A DNA stretch of 64,000 bases. Origin: Planctomycetota bacterium. GTDB lineage: Bacteria; Planctomycetota; UBA1135; GCA-002748355. The translations under genes and the position numbers were made by a program. The stretch covers positions 1-64,000 of the forward strand of contig PDSF01000028.1 in assembly GCA_002748355.1 (NCBI GenBank), read 5' to 3'. Under the pieces are notes generated by a model, which searched no databases, was not told where the DNA came from, and saw only the letters and a list, made by a program, of their open reading frames with translations. This document shows positions 42,443 to 51,017 of this stretch, one piece after another. Each line of letters begins with the position of its first letter. The first letter of the stretch is position 1.

Positions 42443-43429
42443 TTGACCACGTCCAAGTCCACATCTCAGGCCACGCGCAGGCGCAATCGTAAGAAGCGCA
42501 AAAACCAGATGCTCCGATTCATTCGGCGTGTCCATATGTATTCGGGGCTGCTGCTCCTGCCCTTCGTCCTGCTCTACGGGTTGACGGGTTGGCTTTTCAA
42601 CCATCCGACGCACTTTTCGAAGCTCGATTCACATTGGGTAGACCTGGCCGATGTCGAGGCTGCGGGTTTTTCTCGCATCGCGGCGCCGAAGCAACTTGCT
42701 AACGAGGTCACCAAGCTTCTGGCTGAACAGCTGCGGGCTGCCGACCCGAGATCTGGGCAGCGCGAGGACGATTTCCAGATCCTTGAGTCTCAGGCTCCAC
42801 AGTTCAGCCGGCGTCTTGTTGGTAATGCGAATGCCAACGGCACGGAGTATGCATTGCGGGTCAATCTCAAGGATAAACGTGCGGAGTTCTTCGATCGGCC
42901 TCCGGTGACGGATCTGAAGATTCGGCCAGCTGCACCTTTCTCTATGGACCTGGATGTGGACAGCAGCGAGTTGCTCCTCGAACTCTATGGACGCGAATCG
43001 GAGTTCAAACTGCAGCGACTCTTTGCCAGCCAAGGCATCGACACCGGGCAGGTTCGGGTGCGGGGGCAGGCCCCGGAGCTGCGCTTTGCCATGCGGTATG
43101 GCGGTGAGGACTGGCTCGTCCGCTATGACAGCCGGCAGGCGAGGGTCCGAGGTCATCGCCTGGGGGAGCCGCTTAACGAGGTCGAGCCCCGCAACTTTTT
43201 GACTCGGCTCCACCTTCAGCATGGTTATGGCGACAGCTTGGGCGCGCGCACGTTCTGGGCCTTTTTGGTCGATGTGATGAGCGTCCTTCTGCTCTTTTGG
43301 GGTATCTCGGGCCTCTTGATGTGGCTGCAGTTGAAGCCCTTTCGGCGTAGCGGAGGGCTCTTTTTGACCGCAGGGCTTTTGGTGGCGGCAGCGCTTGGGG
43401 CAGCCATGTTTTTCTATTTCCGCGGTTGA
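42443..43429 (+). CDS. PepSY-associated transmembrane protein
   Basis: 328 residues. A basic N-terminus (RRRNRKKRKN) leads to RRVHMYSGLLLLPFVLLYGLTGWLFNHP, the first helix with a His as in iron-regulated PepSY_TM proteins. The middle 200 residues are extracytoplasmic. Then LTRLHLQHGYGDSLGARTFWAFLVDVMSVLLLFWGISGLLMWLQ and a last helix. In related proteins the paired His residues suggest heme or iron contact, and they often act as ferric reductases or siderophore-linked membrane proteins; here no uptake genes are adjacent. The start is TTG 42443, six bases after GAGGAG. Confidence 0.8.
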   Translation: MTTSKSTSQATRRRNRKKRKNQMLRFIRRVHMYSGLLLLPFVLLYGLTGWLFNHPTHFSKLDSHWVDLADVEAAGFSRIAAPKQLANEVTKLLAEQLRAADPRSGQREDDFQILESQAPQFSRRLVGNANANGTEYALRVNLKDKRAEFFDRPPVTDLKIRPAAPFSMDLDVDSSELLLELYGRESEFKLQRLFASQGIDTGQVRVRGQAPELRFAMRYGGEDWLVRYDSRQARVRGHRLGEPLNEVEPRNFLTRLHLQHGYGDSLGARTFWAFLVDVMSVLLLFWGISGLLMWLQLKPFRRSGGLFLTAGLLVAAALGAAMFFYFRG

Positions 43430-43589
43430 GAGTGGAGACTGGGCTGCACTCAGGTTTGACCCGCTTGCTCCACCGGCCCAAACTGCTGCGCTCGATGCTG
43501 CTGCTGCCTCTTGTCGGCCCCGCCTTTCTCGTGGCGCGCTTGCAGAGCATCGCCTTTCTGGCCAGATCGGCGCGGCAAGGCCACGACGA

Positions 43590-43677
43590 ATCCGAGGATT
43601 CGCTGAGGGTCTGTGCTGCTACTGGTCTGCCGATTCCGGCACTCTGCCACCCGCGAGTGTTCTCTACAGCCTGCTAG
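43590..43677 (-). repeat. Dispersed intergenic repeat, copy D
   Basis: Minus strand begins TAGCAGGCTGTAGAGAACA, includes GTGGCAGAGTGCCGG and the region CGGATTCGTCGTGG near its end. It matches copy B along about 88 bases and lies just upstream of the thiolase gene. Confidence 0.7.
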
Positions 43678-43693
43678 TCGAGCGAGGTCTGCG

Positions 43694-44887
43694 ATGCCCC
43701 TGAGCAAGACGTACATCCCCTATGGTGCCTACTGGTCGAGCCCTTTCTGCCGTTGGCAAGGCCAGCTATCCGATCAGCATTCCTTGAAGCTCGCGGCCGG
43801 AGCCGCGCGCCAGTTCTTGGAGCAGCGTGAGATCGGGGCAGATGTCTTCGATCAGGTTCTGCTCGGCATGACCGTGCCGCAGCACAGCAGTTTTTATGGC
43901 GCGCCCTGGCTCGCGGCCTTGCTGGGAGCGCCCGGTATTTCTGGGCCGACGATCCATCAGGCCTGCGCGACCTCGGCGCGCTTGGTCGCCACGGCGGCGA
44001 CGGAAATCGAGGTCGGCCTCAACGACTGTGTGCTCGGCATTGCGGCCGATCGCACCAGTAACGGTCCCCACCTTGTGTATCCCAGGCCCGATGGCTTTGG
44101 CGGTAAGCCGGATGCCGAGGACTGGGTCTGGGACAACTTCAGCCGCGACCCGTGGGCCAAGAATTCGATGATCCAGACCGCTGAAAATGTCGCCGCAGAG
44201 GCGGGTATTTCGCGCGAGGAGCAAGATGAGATCGCCCTGCTTCGTTACAAGCAATACATGGATGGCATGGCGAAGGAGCGCGAGTTCCAGAAGCGTTACA
44301 TGCTGGAGCTTGAGCTGAAGCGTGGGCGGAAGCTCCAGATCGTTAGCGAAGACGAGGGGGTTTTCCCGACGACGAAGGATGGGCTGGCTAAGCTCGAGCC
44401 GGTGCAGGAGGGGGGTACGGTGACCTTTGCCGCGCAGACCCACCCTGCTGATGGAAACGCTGGAATCGTGCTTTGCTCCGAAGACCGGGCGGCTGAGCTG
44501 AGCCGGGATAAGAACGTCAAGGTGCAGGTGCTTGGCTTTGGTGCCCACCGCGTCGAAAAGGGTTTCATGCCGAAGAGCGTCGTTCCTGCGGCGCAGAATG
44601 CGCTGAAGCAGGCCGGTATCGAGCTGAAGGACGTCGCGGTCATCAAGACCCATAACCCCTTCGCTGTAAACGATGCCTACTTCTGCAAGCAGCTCGATAT
44701 CCCGATCGAGAAGCTGAACGACTATGGCTCGCCACTGGTCTACGGCCACCCGCAGGGCCCGACCGGACTGCGTGCCACGATCGAGATGATCGAACAGTTG
44801 CTGCTCGAGGGCGGAGGTTATGGTCTGTTCACTGGCTGTGCTGCCGGCGACAACGCCTTAGCGCTGGTGCTTCGCGTTGATCTCTGA
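43694..44887 (+). CDS. Thiolase-family acyltransferase
   Basis: 397 residues. The nucleophile is C91 in TIHQACATSARL; the other active-site groups are KTHNPFAVND (the NxF region), YGHPQGPTGLR (the catalytic His loop) and FTGCAAGDNALALVLRV with the second Cys. So all thiolase residues are present and it should catalyse acetyl-CoA or acyl-CoA condensation or thiolysis. The N-terminus (YIPYGAYWSSPFCRWQGQLSD) differs from the usual degradative thiolases, and NPFAVND instead of NEAFA places it in a less studied branch. ATG 43694 is used; the frame is open further upstream, but there it reads through the dispersed repeat. It stands alone. Confidence 0.88.
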   Translation: MPLSKTYIPYGAYWSSPFCRWQGQLSDQHSLKLAAGAARQFLEQREIGADVFDQVLLGMTVPQHSSFYGAPWLAALLGAPGISGPTIHQACATSARLVATAATEIEVGLNDCVLGIAADRTSNGPHLVYPRPDGFGGKPDAEDWVWDNFSRDPWAKNSMIQTAENVAAEAGISREEQDEIALLRYKQYMDGMAKEREFQKRYMLELELKRGRKLQIVSEDEGVFPTTKDGLAKLEPVQEGGTVTFAAQTHPADGNAGIVLCSEDRAAELSRDKNVKVQVLGFGAHRVEKGFMPKSVVPAAQNALKQAGIELKDVAVIKTHNPFAVNDAYFCKQLDIPIEKLNDYGSPLVYGHPQGPTGLRATIEMIEQLLLEGGGYGLFTGCAAGDNALALVLRVDL

Positions 44888-44921
44888 GCGGGGGTGAGGC
44901 AGCGGGCAGCTGGCACTGTTG

Positions 44922-44953
44922 GCTATCGGCCTTCGAAGTAGGAGGCCGATAGC
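44922..44953. terminator. Bidirectional terminator hairpin
   Basis: Perfect 11-bp stem GCTATCGGCCT (44922-44932) with AGGCCGATAGC (44943-44953) between two convergent genes. No long T run is present on either strand. Confidence 0.6.
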
Positions 44954-44974
44954 ACCCCGATAGGGCGGGGGCGA

Positions 44975-46639
44975 TCACTTACCCTTGCGGTATTTCTTGG
45001 GGATGACTCGTTGGCTGCGCCATGGGTTGTGCATTTTGACGATGTACTCCCGCCATGCGCTTTCGAGTTTCTTCAGGTCGATACCGGCTGTGGCGTCTTT
45101 GACCGCGGCGACCCGGGCCAGCGCGCTTGCCCTATGCTTTGCCTTCAGGCTCGGATCCTTGCCGGCCTTGGCGATTTCGGCTTTGTAGTGCTTCTTGATC
45201 GACTCGAAATAGGTCATGAGCAGTTTCGACCACTTGGGATGCTTTGCGACTTTGTCCGAGTTCCGAAGGAAGTAAATGAAGGACCAAGCGGCTGCGTAGT
45301 AAAGGCCGCGGCGGGCAGGATGGTAGAACTCGCCGCGCTCCGCTTTGAGTAGGCGTGACAGTGGAACGAAGCCGTGACGGAACTCGCATTGGTTCTTGGC
45401 CAAGTTGATGCGCCATGGTGAGGGCCCGATCACCTTGACGGTCTTCTTGTACTTGGAAATGACCGCGCCGGAGAAGTAGTCACCAAAGCCCTCGTTGAAC
45501 CAGTCGTGCGGGCTGAATTCACCGATGGAGTAGTGGATGAACTGGTGAAAAGCTTCGTGATAGAGGACGAGGAGGCTGTCCTTGTCGGTGAGACGTCTGC
45601 GCTGCTTCTTCCGTTCCTTCTGTGTTTTTTCGCGCTGCTCCTGGTCGTAATCGAAGAAGACCAGCTCCTCGTTGCCGGGATGCCAGAAGCCGCCGCTGCC
45701 ACTGGGCCCGCCGTACTGGTGGTACTCCGTCTTGTTTTTGCAGATGCGGACGATGCTTACCGCGTCGATCGGATGCTCTGGCGGGAAGATCTCCTTGTAG
45801 ACCTTGCGCATAGCTTCGATGTCACGGGCGATCCTGTGGACCAAGCCCTTATCCCTGGTGTCATAGACCAGGATGAAGTGCTCGGTGTCGAGGGCCTTCC
45901 AGCCTTTGGACATTTCGCGCCGCACCTTCTTGCGCCGTTCTATGCCCTTGTAGTCCTTGCCCTGGTACATGCGATCGAGCTGGGCGTTGCGGTAGTTTTG
46001 CTTGCGCTCCTTCCAGAGGTCGAGCCCCCAGGACATTTTGATGATTTCTTTGCGCTGGCGTTTGTAGTGCGCTGGGAAGCTGTGGCCGAAGACGCCCATT
46101 ACCTTGCGGCCTTTTCGTTTCAGCACCAGATAGCCGCGGCGCTTTGCCTTTTCCTTGGGCAGCTTGCTGGGAAAGCTGAGTTCGTAGTGCATCTCTTTCC
46201 TGCGAACCGGCTCGACACGCCAGCCCTTTAGGCGCTTGCTTTTGAACTCACCCCAACTGGCGACCGAGCTGCGTGCCTCCATCGCCTCGCGGACGCTGCG
46301 CGGTGCCTTGTCCTTCTTATTGTTCTTCTCTTCCTGGGTGGTAACGGGCTTGGCCTCAAAGAAGAAGGCATAGACCCGGGGTTCTTGCCCCTTGAAGTTC
46401 TTTTTTTCGGCCTTGCTTAGCTCTTGCGGCGGCCGGTGTTGGAGATAGCGAGCTATCAGGACCTTTTCGGTCGGGGGCAGGGGCAGGACCTTGTAGCGGA
46501 TGGGGTAGTAGAAGCGGATCGGCGCCAGGGCATTGTCGTAGCTTCGATATCCGGGAGGGGCTCCTTGGGCGAGGAGTTCTGGTGCTCCAGCAAGAAGGGT
46601 TGGGAGGAGGAGCAGAGCAGCGAAATTGTGGCTCTTCAT
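44975..46639 (-). CDS. Secreted gluzincin-like metalloprotease candidate (DUF1570-like)
   Basis: 554 residues with a signal peptide (MKSHNFAALLLLPTLLAGAPELLAQ). The C-terminal half has LVLYHEAFHQFIHY, an HExxH zinc motif, and HDWFNEGFGDYFSGAV about 20 residues later, whose Glu is the third ligand of gluzincins. The protein region HFILVYDTRDKGLVHRIARDIEAMRKVYKEIFP before it is typical of planctomycete DUF1570/peptidase MA-like proteins. The mature part is very rich in Lys and Arg, notably KRRKKVRREM and KERKKQRRRL. The substrate is unknown. A single gene converging on the thiolase gene. Confidence 0.75.
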   Translation of the reverse strand: MKSHNFAALLLLPTLLAGAPELLAQGAPPGYRSYDNALAPIRFYYPIRYKVLPLPPTEKVLIARYLQHRPPQELSKAEKKNFKGQEPRVYAFFFEAKPVTTQEEKNNKKDKAPRSVREAMEARSSVASWGEFKSKRLKGWRVEPVRRKEMHYELSFPSKLPKEKAKRRGYLVLKRKGRKVMGVFGHSFPAHYKRQRKEIIKMSWGLDLWKERKQNYRNAQLDRMYQGKDYKGIERRKKVRREMSKGWKALDTEHFILVYDTRDKGLVHRIARDIEAMRKVYKEIFPPEHPIDAVSIVRICKNKTEYHQYGGPSGSGGFWHPGNEELVFFDYDQEQREKTQKERKKQRRRLTDKDSLLVLYHEAFHQFIHYSIGEFSPHDWFNEGFGDYFSGAVISKYKKTVKVIGPSPWRINLAKNQCEFRHGFVPLSRLLKAERGEFYHPARRGLYYAAAWSFIYFLRNSDKVAKHPKWSKLLMTYFESIKKHYKAEIAKAGKDPSLKAKHRASALARVAAVKDATAGIDLKKLESAWREYIVKMHNPWRSQRVIPKKYRKGK

Positions 46640-46815
46640 TGCGACCTCTTGGCGCTGAGCTCGGTAGGCGTTTCCTTATCGAGGATAGCAGGGCGCAGGG
46701 GAGCTGGCGCGGCAGATTCGGGCGAGGGAGGGGGCGGGAGGCTTCGTCCGAGTTCGCTCTGCTGGCCCGAAGATCGCGCCTGAGCAATGGAGAGCGCTGG
46801 TATCGCCCTATAGCC

Positions 46816-46848
46816 GTCTCCAAACAGAATAGCTGTCTCCAAACAGAA
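46816..46848. repeat. 14-bp direct repeat, second copy part of an inverted repeat
   Basis: GTCTCCAAACAGAA occurs at 46816-46829 and 46835-46848. The second copy's GTCTCCAAACA pairs with TGTTTGGAGAC at 46897-46907, enclosing the terminator. A similar palindrome, CTCCAAAC with GTTTGGAG, lies at 50870-50888. Confidence 0.7.
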
Positions 46849-46880
46849 AGAGCCCATCCGGTGGGCCGGACGGGCTCTTT
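46847..46880 (-). terminator. Terminator downstream of tRNA-Met
   Basis: 14-bp stem AAAGAGCCCATCCG (46847-46860) with CGGACGGGCTCTTT (46867-46880), one A-C mismatch, loop GTGGGC. The arms carry A and T runs, so it can act in both directions; the tRNA-Met gene ends 56 bases away on the minus strand. Confidence 0.75.
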
Positions 46881-46935
46881 CCGCCTCCAAGTGCCGTGTT
46901 TGGAGACCTGTATGGGCGACGGATGTCGCGCTCTG

Positions 46936-47012
46936 TGGTAGCGAGGGCCGGACTTGAACCGGCGACCTGAGCCTTATGAAGACTCCGCTCTAACCGACTG
47001 AGCTACCTCGCC
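46936..47012 (-). tRNA. tRNA-Met(CAU), elongator type
   Basis: Minus strand: acceptor GGCGAGG with CCTCGCT (G1-U72 wobble), D-arm GCTC/GAGC, anticodon stem GAGTC/GGCTC with loop TTCATAA (anticodon CAT), T-arm GCCGG/CCGGC, then A and encoded CCA. The initiator features (unpaired position 1-72, GGG/CCC stem) are absent. An isoleucine tRNA with modified CAU is less likely but not excluded. Confidence 0.9.
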
Positions 47013-47062
47013 CCAAGAATGGGGGCAGGGAAGCTAGCCGCTGACCTGTGGCTCCGCAAGCA

Positions 47063-48448
47063 TCACAGTTCGACCTTCTTCCACTGTCCGGCTCGAAACA
47101 GCAGCCAAGAGCAGATGGCCTTGCCGTAGCTGCTGAAGTTGATCGCCCACCAGATTCCGGAGAGCCCCCAGCCGGCATCCAGGGCCAGCCATTTGCACAT
47201 GGGGATGCGCAGCAGGTTCCAGAACGAGGTGGAGACGAAAACAGGGAGGGTGTAGCCGGCCGAACTCATCGACTGGTCGTAGACCCCCTGTAGTCCGACA
47301 GCGAACTGTGAGAGGGCGATGATCTGCAGGTAGCGGACGGTTTCTTGCCGGACGCCTGGGTCCGAGGCGAGCTGGGCGGCGAGGAAATCTGGCGCCAATA
47401 GGAAGAGCAGCGCTAGCGGCAGTGTGAGCAACAGGACGTAACGAATACTACTGCGCACGCAGCGTTCGGCCAGTTCGGGGTTTTGTGCACCGAGGGCGTT
47501 ACTGACGATGGATCCACTTGAAATCGCGAGTCCCCAGATCGTGCAGAAGGCGAGCCCTTCCAGGCGGAAGCCCATGCCGAAGGCGGCGCGGCCCAGGGCT
47601 CCAAAGTGGGAAAAAGCGGTTGCAAAGATGATCTGGTAGACCAGCGAATAAAGCCCGATGGCTGCGGCAACGGGGGAACCGACCCGGAGCATTTTGCCTA
47701 CGAGCTCAAGGGGGCTGCGGGTCTCGGCGGGCCCGCTCTTGGGCAAGCTGTGAAGTAATAGCGATAGGCCGAGGAGGGAGGGCAGCGCCCGGCTGATGAC
47801 CGTCGCATAGGCTGCTCCCGCGACTCCGAGCGCAGGAAAGGGGCCGCGGCCGCTGATGAGCAGCCAATTGAGCACGAAGTTGAGGCCTATCGCCAAGATC
47901 TGCAGCTGGAAGGGAGTATGGGTGTTCTTGCGGGCGACGAAGCTGCTATCGACCAGGGTGGAGAGGCAAAGGAAGAAGGCGCCGGCAAAGAGGGGGCGTA
48001 GGTATTCGCTGAGTGCAGCACGTTCGCCCGCCAGGCGCAGAGTATCGCTGGCGCCACCTGCCGGTGTTGGCACCAGGAAATGCACATACTCAGAGAGCAT
48101 GCTCAGCCCGAGTATTGCAACGAAGGCTGCCAGGACCAGCGCTGATATCAGGGCGACCTTGAGGATGCTCCTGGCCCGTCGTGATTCGCCAGCACCGTGC
48201 ACTCGGCCTGAGAGCGAGAGTAGGCCCAGGCCGAGCCCTTCGAAGAGGGCCGAGAGCAGGATTTGCACCATGACAGCCAGGGAGACCGCTGCCTGAGCCT
48301 CGCGTCCGAGCTCTTTGACGAAATACAGGTCGTTGAGCCCATAGGCATTGCGCAAGAGCAGGTGCAGCGCCGCAGGGACCGCAAGGAGCAGGAGGTGGCG
48401 TCTGAGTGTCTTCGCCGCTGGATTCCGCGGAAGCTTGGTCGTGGGCAT
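47063..48448 (-). CDS. MATE-family efflux transporter
   Basis: 461 residues with twelve hydrophobic helices, the usual size of MATE multidrug transporters. The N-terminal repeat starts LLLAVPAALHLLLRNAYGLNDLYFVKELGREAQAAVSLA (the P.. and D..fv..lG pattern) and the second repeat MLRVGSPVAAAIGLYSLVYQIIFATAFSHFGALGRAAFGMGFRLEGLAF follows the same scheme. It should export a cationic or amphipathic compound using a sodium or proton gradient. The stop lies 50 bases upstream of tRNA-Met on the same strand. The secreted protein gene upstream ends 38 bases before its start. Confidence 0.9.
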   Translation of the reverse strand: MPTTKLPRNPAAKTLRRHLLLLAVPAALHLLLRNAYGLNDLYFVKELGREAQAAVSLAVMVQILLSALFEGLGLGLLSLSGRVHGAGESRRARSILKVALISALVLAAFVAILGLSMLSEYVHFLVPTPAGGASDTLRLAGERAALSEYLRPLFAGAFFLCLSTLVDSSFVARKNTHTPFQLQILAIGLNFVLNWLLISGRGPFPALGVAGAAYATVISRALPSLLGLSLLLHSLPKSGPAETRSPLELVGKMLRVGSPVAAAIGLYSLVYQIIFATAFSHFGALGRAAFGMGFRLEGLAFCTIWGLAISSGSIVSNALGAQNPELAERCVRSSIRYVLLLTLPLALLFLLAPDFLAAQLASDPGVRQETVRYLQIIALSQFAVGLQGVYDQSMSSAGYTLPVFVSTSFWNLLRIPMCKWLALDAGWGLSGIWWAINFSSYGKAICSWLLFRAGQWKKVEL

Positions 48449-48486
48449 TGTCGCGGCTCGAACGTAACTACCGGTTTCAGCCCCTG

Positions 48487-49635
48487 CTACCTCTCTCGCT
48501 TCAGCAAGCAGTGCAGCGGCGTGTTGCCATTCGGCCGGACGGTAACCTGTCGGAACAGTCGTTCGAAACCCTTCTTCGTGAAGTGCACGTAGTAACGCCC
48601 GGGTGGAATATGCGGCAGAGCTACCTTGCCGTTCTTGTCCGAGCGACCGGTGTATTTGCGGTAGATCTTGCTGTCGACAGCGATCATTTCGACCTGGACC
48701 GCGTCGATACCTAGGCTGATTTCATCGATGATCTGAGCCTCGAAGCGGCCGCCTCGCGGCAGCTCCACCTGCTCATACTGATGGCCTTCGCGGGCGATTT
48801 CGATCCTGCGTGGCGCTGCGAGTGGTTCGAGGGCGGTTCCGACGTGGAGTTCGTAGGGGCCGGCAAGGACACGATTCAGGACGATGAGTCCGTAAGCATC
48901 CGTTTTGCCCTTTTTGACCGGGCGTCCCAAGGGGCGGCCCTTGGGGCGGAGTTCGATGGGGATGCTTTCGAGCGGGTGCCTATGTTGGTCGCGAACGGTT
49001 AGGCTCACAGGAATACCGGGGCTCACGCTGAGCTGCACGTTGGCGTTGGGCTCCTCGGGGCGGAGGACCACATAAGCCTCGGAGCCATTTAGCTGAGGGA
49101 CCCGGGGGCTTACCCGCCAGCCATACTTGGAGAACGGTAGGTCGACGACTTCGAAGTAGGCTTCGTTCTTGCCCTCAGGAAAGAGAACCGTCTGCAGCTT
49201 ACGCCGAATTGGCGCACTGGGTTCGACCGGTAGCTTTCCTGAATTGATAGCTTCTTCGACAGCGATGGTGACCCTTGTGATCTGCGGGCGAAGGGAGCTG
49301 GGGACGCGGACGAGACCGCGAATACTGCCGGTGCCCACCCAGTTTTCATTGCCTAGCGCGGGTTTTTCGCTGAGGCGCATTGTCGCCATCGGGGCAGCCT
49401 CGGGTAGATCCCGCATGCTCGGGGCTTCGCTGAGTTCTCCCGGTAATCCGGAATCAAGGGGCCTAGCCGGCGGGAGTAGCGGTGCTGGATCTGCGCCGTT
49501 TCCGAACTCGGCAGCCTCGGCAGGCCAAGCGCCGAAGACCAAACCCAGGACCGAAAGGACCAGTCCAGCAGCCAGCGGGCCGAGCCAGCGCTGCCGGGAA
49601 GCTGTGAGCCGGGTTGTCGTGGATAGATCCTTCAT
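48487..49635 (-). CDS. Exported protein with carboxypeptidase-regulatory-like beta-sandwich repeats
   Basis: 382 residues. After a basic start comes one hydrophobic segment (WLGPLAAGLVLSVLGLVFGAWPAEAAE), a signal peptide or anchor. The remainder holds repeated beta-sandwich-like units: GIPVSLTVRDQHRHPLESIPIELRPKGRPLGRPVKKGKTDAYGLIVLNRVLAGPYELHVG, and QIIDEISLGIDAVQVEMIAVDSKIYRKYTGRSDKNGKVALPHIPPGRYYVHFTKKGFERL, each with the pattern of a conserved D..G...P.. G.Y.v domain. The Pro/Ala-rich stretch before them is probably a linker. Such domains bind proteins or sugars at the surface. No catalytic motif is seen. Confidence 0.7.
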   Translation of the reverse strand: MKDLSTTTRLTASRQRWLGPLAAGLVLSVLGLVFGAWPAEAAEFGNGADPAPLLPPARPLDSGLPGELSEAPSMRDLPEAAPMATMRLSEKPALGNENWVGTGSIRGLVRVPSSLRPQITRVTIAVEEAINSGKLPVEPSAPIRRKLQTVLFPEGKNEAYFEVVDLPFSKYGWRVSPRVPQLNGSEAYVVLRPEEPNANVQLSVSPGIPVSLTVRDQHRHPLESIPIELRPKGRPLGRPVKKGKTDAYGLIVLNRVLAGPYELHVGTALEPLAAPRRIEIAREGHQYEQVELPRGGRFEAQIIDEISLGIDAVQVEMIAVDSKIYRKYTGRSDKNGKVALPHIPPGRYYVHFTKKGFERLFRQVTVRPNGNTPLHCLLKRER

Positions 49636-49975
49636 GGTGGGGGAAGGGGCGCGCTTTGGGATTCGAGGAGCTGCGCCCGCTCATCCTAGGATACCCCGCT
49701 CAGGTGGGTCACGGGCAAGGAGAAGGAAAGAGGAAGCTTTGCGAGAATTGGAGTTTCGACGCTTGCTTAGAGGCTAGAGAGAAGAACCCATGTGGCGGCT
49801 TCGAATCTTCATCTGCGGGACAGCGGAAGATTTTCCTGATATTTCGAGCTTTCTTGACGTGAGGAATAACGCGTCATTACCTATAAGAATAGCTCAGCAG
49901 CCGGTTACTCCACTCGATGTAGAGTGTGAATCAGGAGGGAACCTGGCTGTGTTTCTCCAACGGAGGCCAGCGAGT
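49636..49975. other. Intergenic region, AT-richer, no gene
   Basis: Divergent space before the small basic protein gene. TTGACG (49854-49859) and TATAAG (49882-49887) are present, but 22 bases apart, too far for a standard sigma-70 promoter. No RNA gene is recognised. Confidence 0.5.
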
Positions 49976-50401
49976 ATGTCGCGATTCAATCTGAAGAACT
50001 TCAAGCCTGGGCAGATGGACATCCCCGGGCGTGATTCCACCAAGCTTGCCTATTGGATCCTTGAGCAGGATTCTGAGGCGAGCTACCAAGAGGCCTTGGA
50101 AGCGGCCAAGAAGCTTGGTCTCTCTTTCAGCGGTCGTTCCTGGGGAACGGCGCGCCAGTTGCTCGATCTTTCCCCGGCGACGGGCGCCAAGAAGAAGCGT
50201 CGCAAAAAGAAGGGGCGTCGGGCTCGGAAGGCGGTGGCGGCTGCCCCTGTTGCTGCTCCGACCAAGGCTCCCGTTCGCGCAACGCGTAGCGCCGGAAACC
50301 CCATTGATGCCGGAATCGCCCGTGTCGAAGCCGCAGAGAAGGAACTGGCGGCGGTCAAGGAAAGCCTGAACGCGATCCGAAAAGCGCTGCTCGGCATCTG
50401 A
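49976..50401 (+). CDS. Small basic protein with Lys/Arg-rich centre
   Basis: 141 residues. The N-terminal 60 residues (FNLKNFKPGQMDIPGRDSTKLAYWILEQDSEASYQEALEAAKKLGLSFSGRSWGTARQLL) look like a small helical domain. Then follows KKKRRKKKGRRARK, an Ala/Pro/Thr-rich linker, and a C-terminal helix (IARVEAAEKELAAVKESLNAIRKALLGI) with heptad character, likely a coiled coil. The composition recalls nucleoid or nucleic-acid-binding proteins, but no known family is assigned. ATG 49976 is preceded by GGAGG nine bases away. A terminator follows the gene. Confidence 0.7.
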   Translation: MSRFNLKNFKPGQMDIPGRDSTKLAYWILEQDSEASYQEALEAAKKLGLSFSGRSWGTARQLLDLSPATGAKKKRRKKKGRRARKAVAAAPVAAPTKAPVRATRSAGNPIDAGIARVEAAEKELAAVKESLNAIRKALLGI

Positions 50402-51017
50402 ACCTAGATCGCCCGGCGCCTCTGGCGTAATCGCTGAAGAAGTCTCGCGAGTTTTAGATGGTCGGTAACGATGATCTGGGCGCGCGGGACTTCTTTTATC
50501 TTTGATTCGCCTCCAAGCCTAGCTTGTTCGTTCAGGATTTTGCGAATGATATGCAATAGTGGGCGGTCGGTGGGCTTTCAGGCATGAGTATCGGGGGGCG
50601 AGGAGGAGGGGGCCTTCTTCTCTTTGAGGCCGTGTAATGAGTGCGGCGTTTCACAAGCCGTCTCACCCTCTTGCTGATCGTCTCGCTTGGGGCCTCTCCC
50701 TAGTCAGCTACAGAACAGGCTGACGCGGAAGTATCCCCTTCCCCTACTTGGGGTCTTCCAGCTCTCTCCGTTGCTGGTGAGTCGCAATAAGTGGCGAGTT
50801 CCTTAGCGTTAGCAGAGCTATTGCTCCGCTCTGCTGGGGAAGAGTAGGGGGCAAGGCCAACTCTCCGTGCTCCAAACCCCGTTTGGAGGTCGATACTTGG
50901 CTAGAGGATGCTCGTCTTTGTGCCCCTCGTTTCTGAGTTCCTCCGAATCGCTCTCGACTTTCTGAGGGCGTCAGCGAATCGTTTCGACTTCGATCTCGAG
51001 TTCCTCAGGAGGACCTG
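50402..51017. other. 616-base intergenic region with repeat copy E
   Basis: Contains the terminator/repeat at 50428-50512 and the CTCCAAAC/GTTTGGAG palindrome at 50870-50888. No gene with a domain-like product is seen; the long minus-strand frame overlapping its end is antisense to the next gene. Confidence 0.6.
50428..50512 (+). repeat. Dispersed intergenic repeat, copy E, forming a terminator-like hairpin
   Basis: TAATCGCTGAAGAAGT start, AGATGG near the centre, TTTGATTCGCC at the end. The arms AAGAAGTCTCGCG (50437-50449) and CGCGGGACTTCTT (50483-50495) form 13 pairs including one G-U, followed by TTATCTTT, so this copy may terminate the small basic protein gene. Confidence 0.7.
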
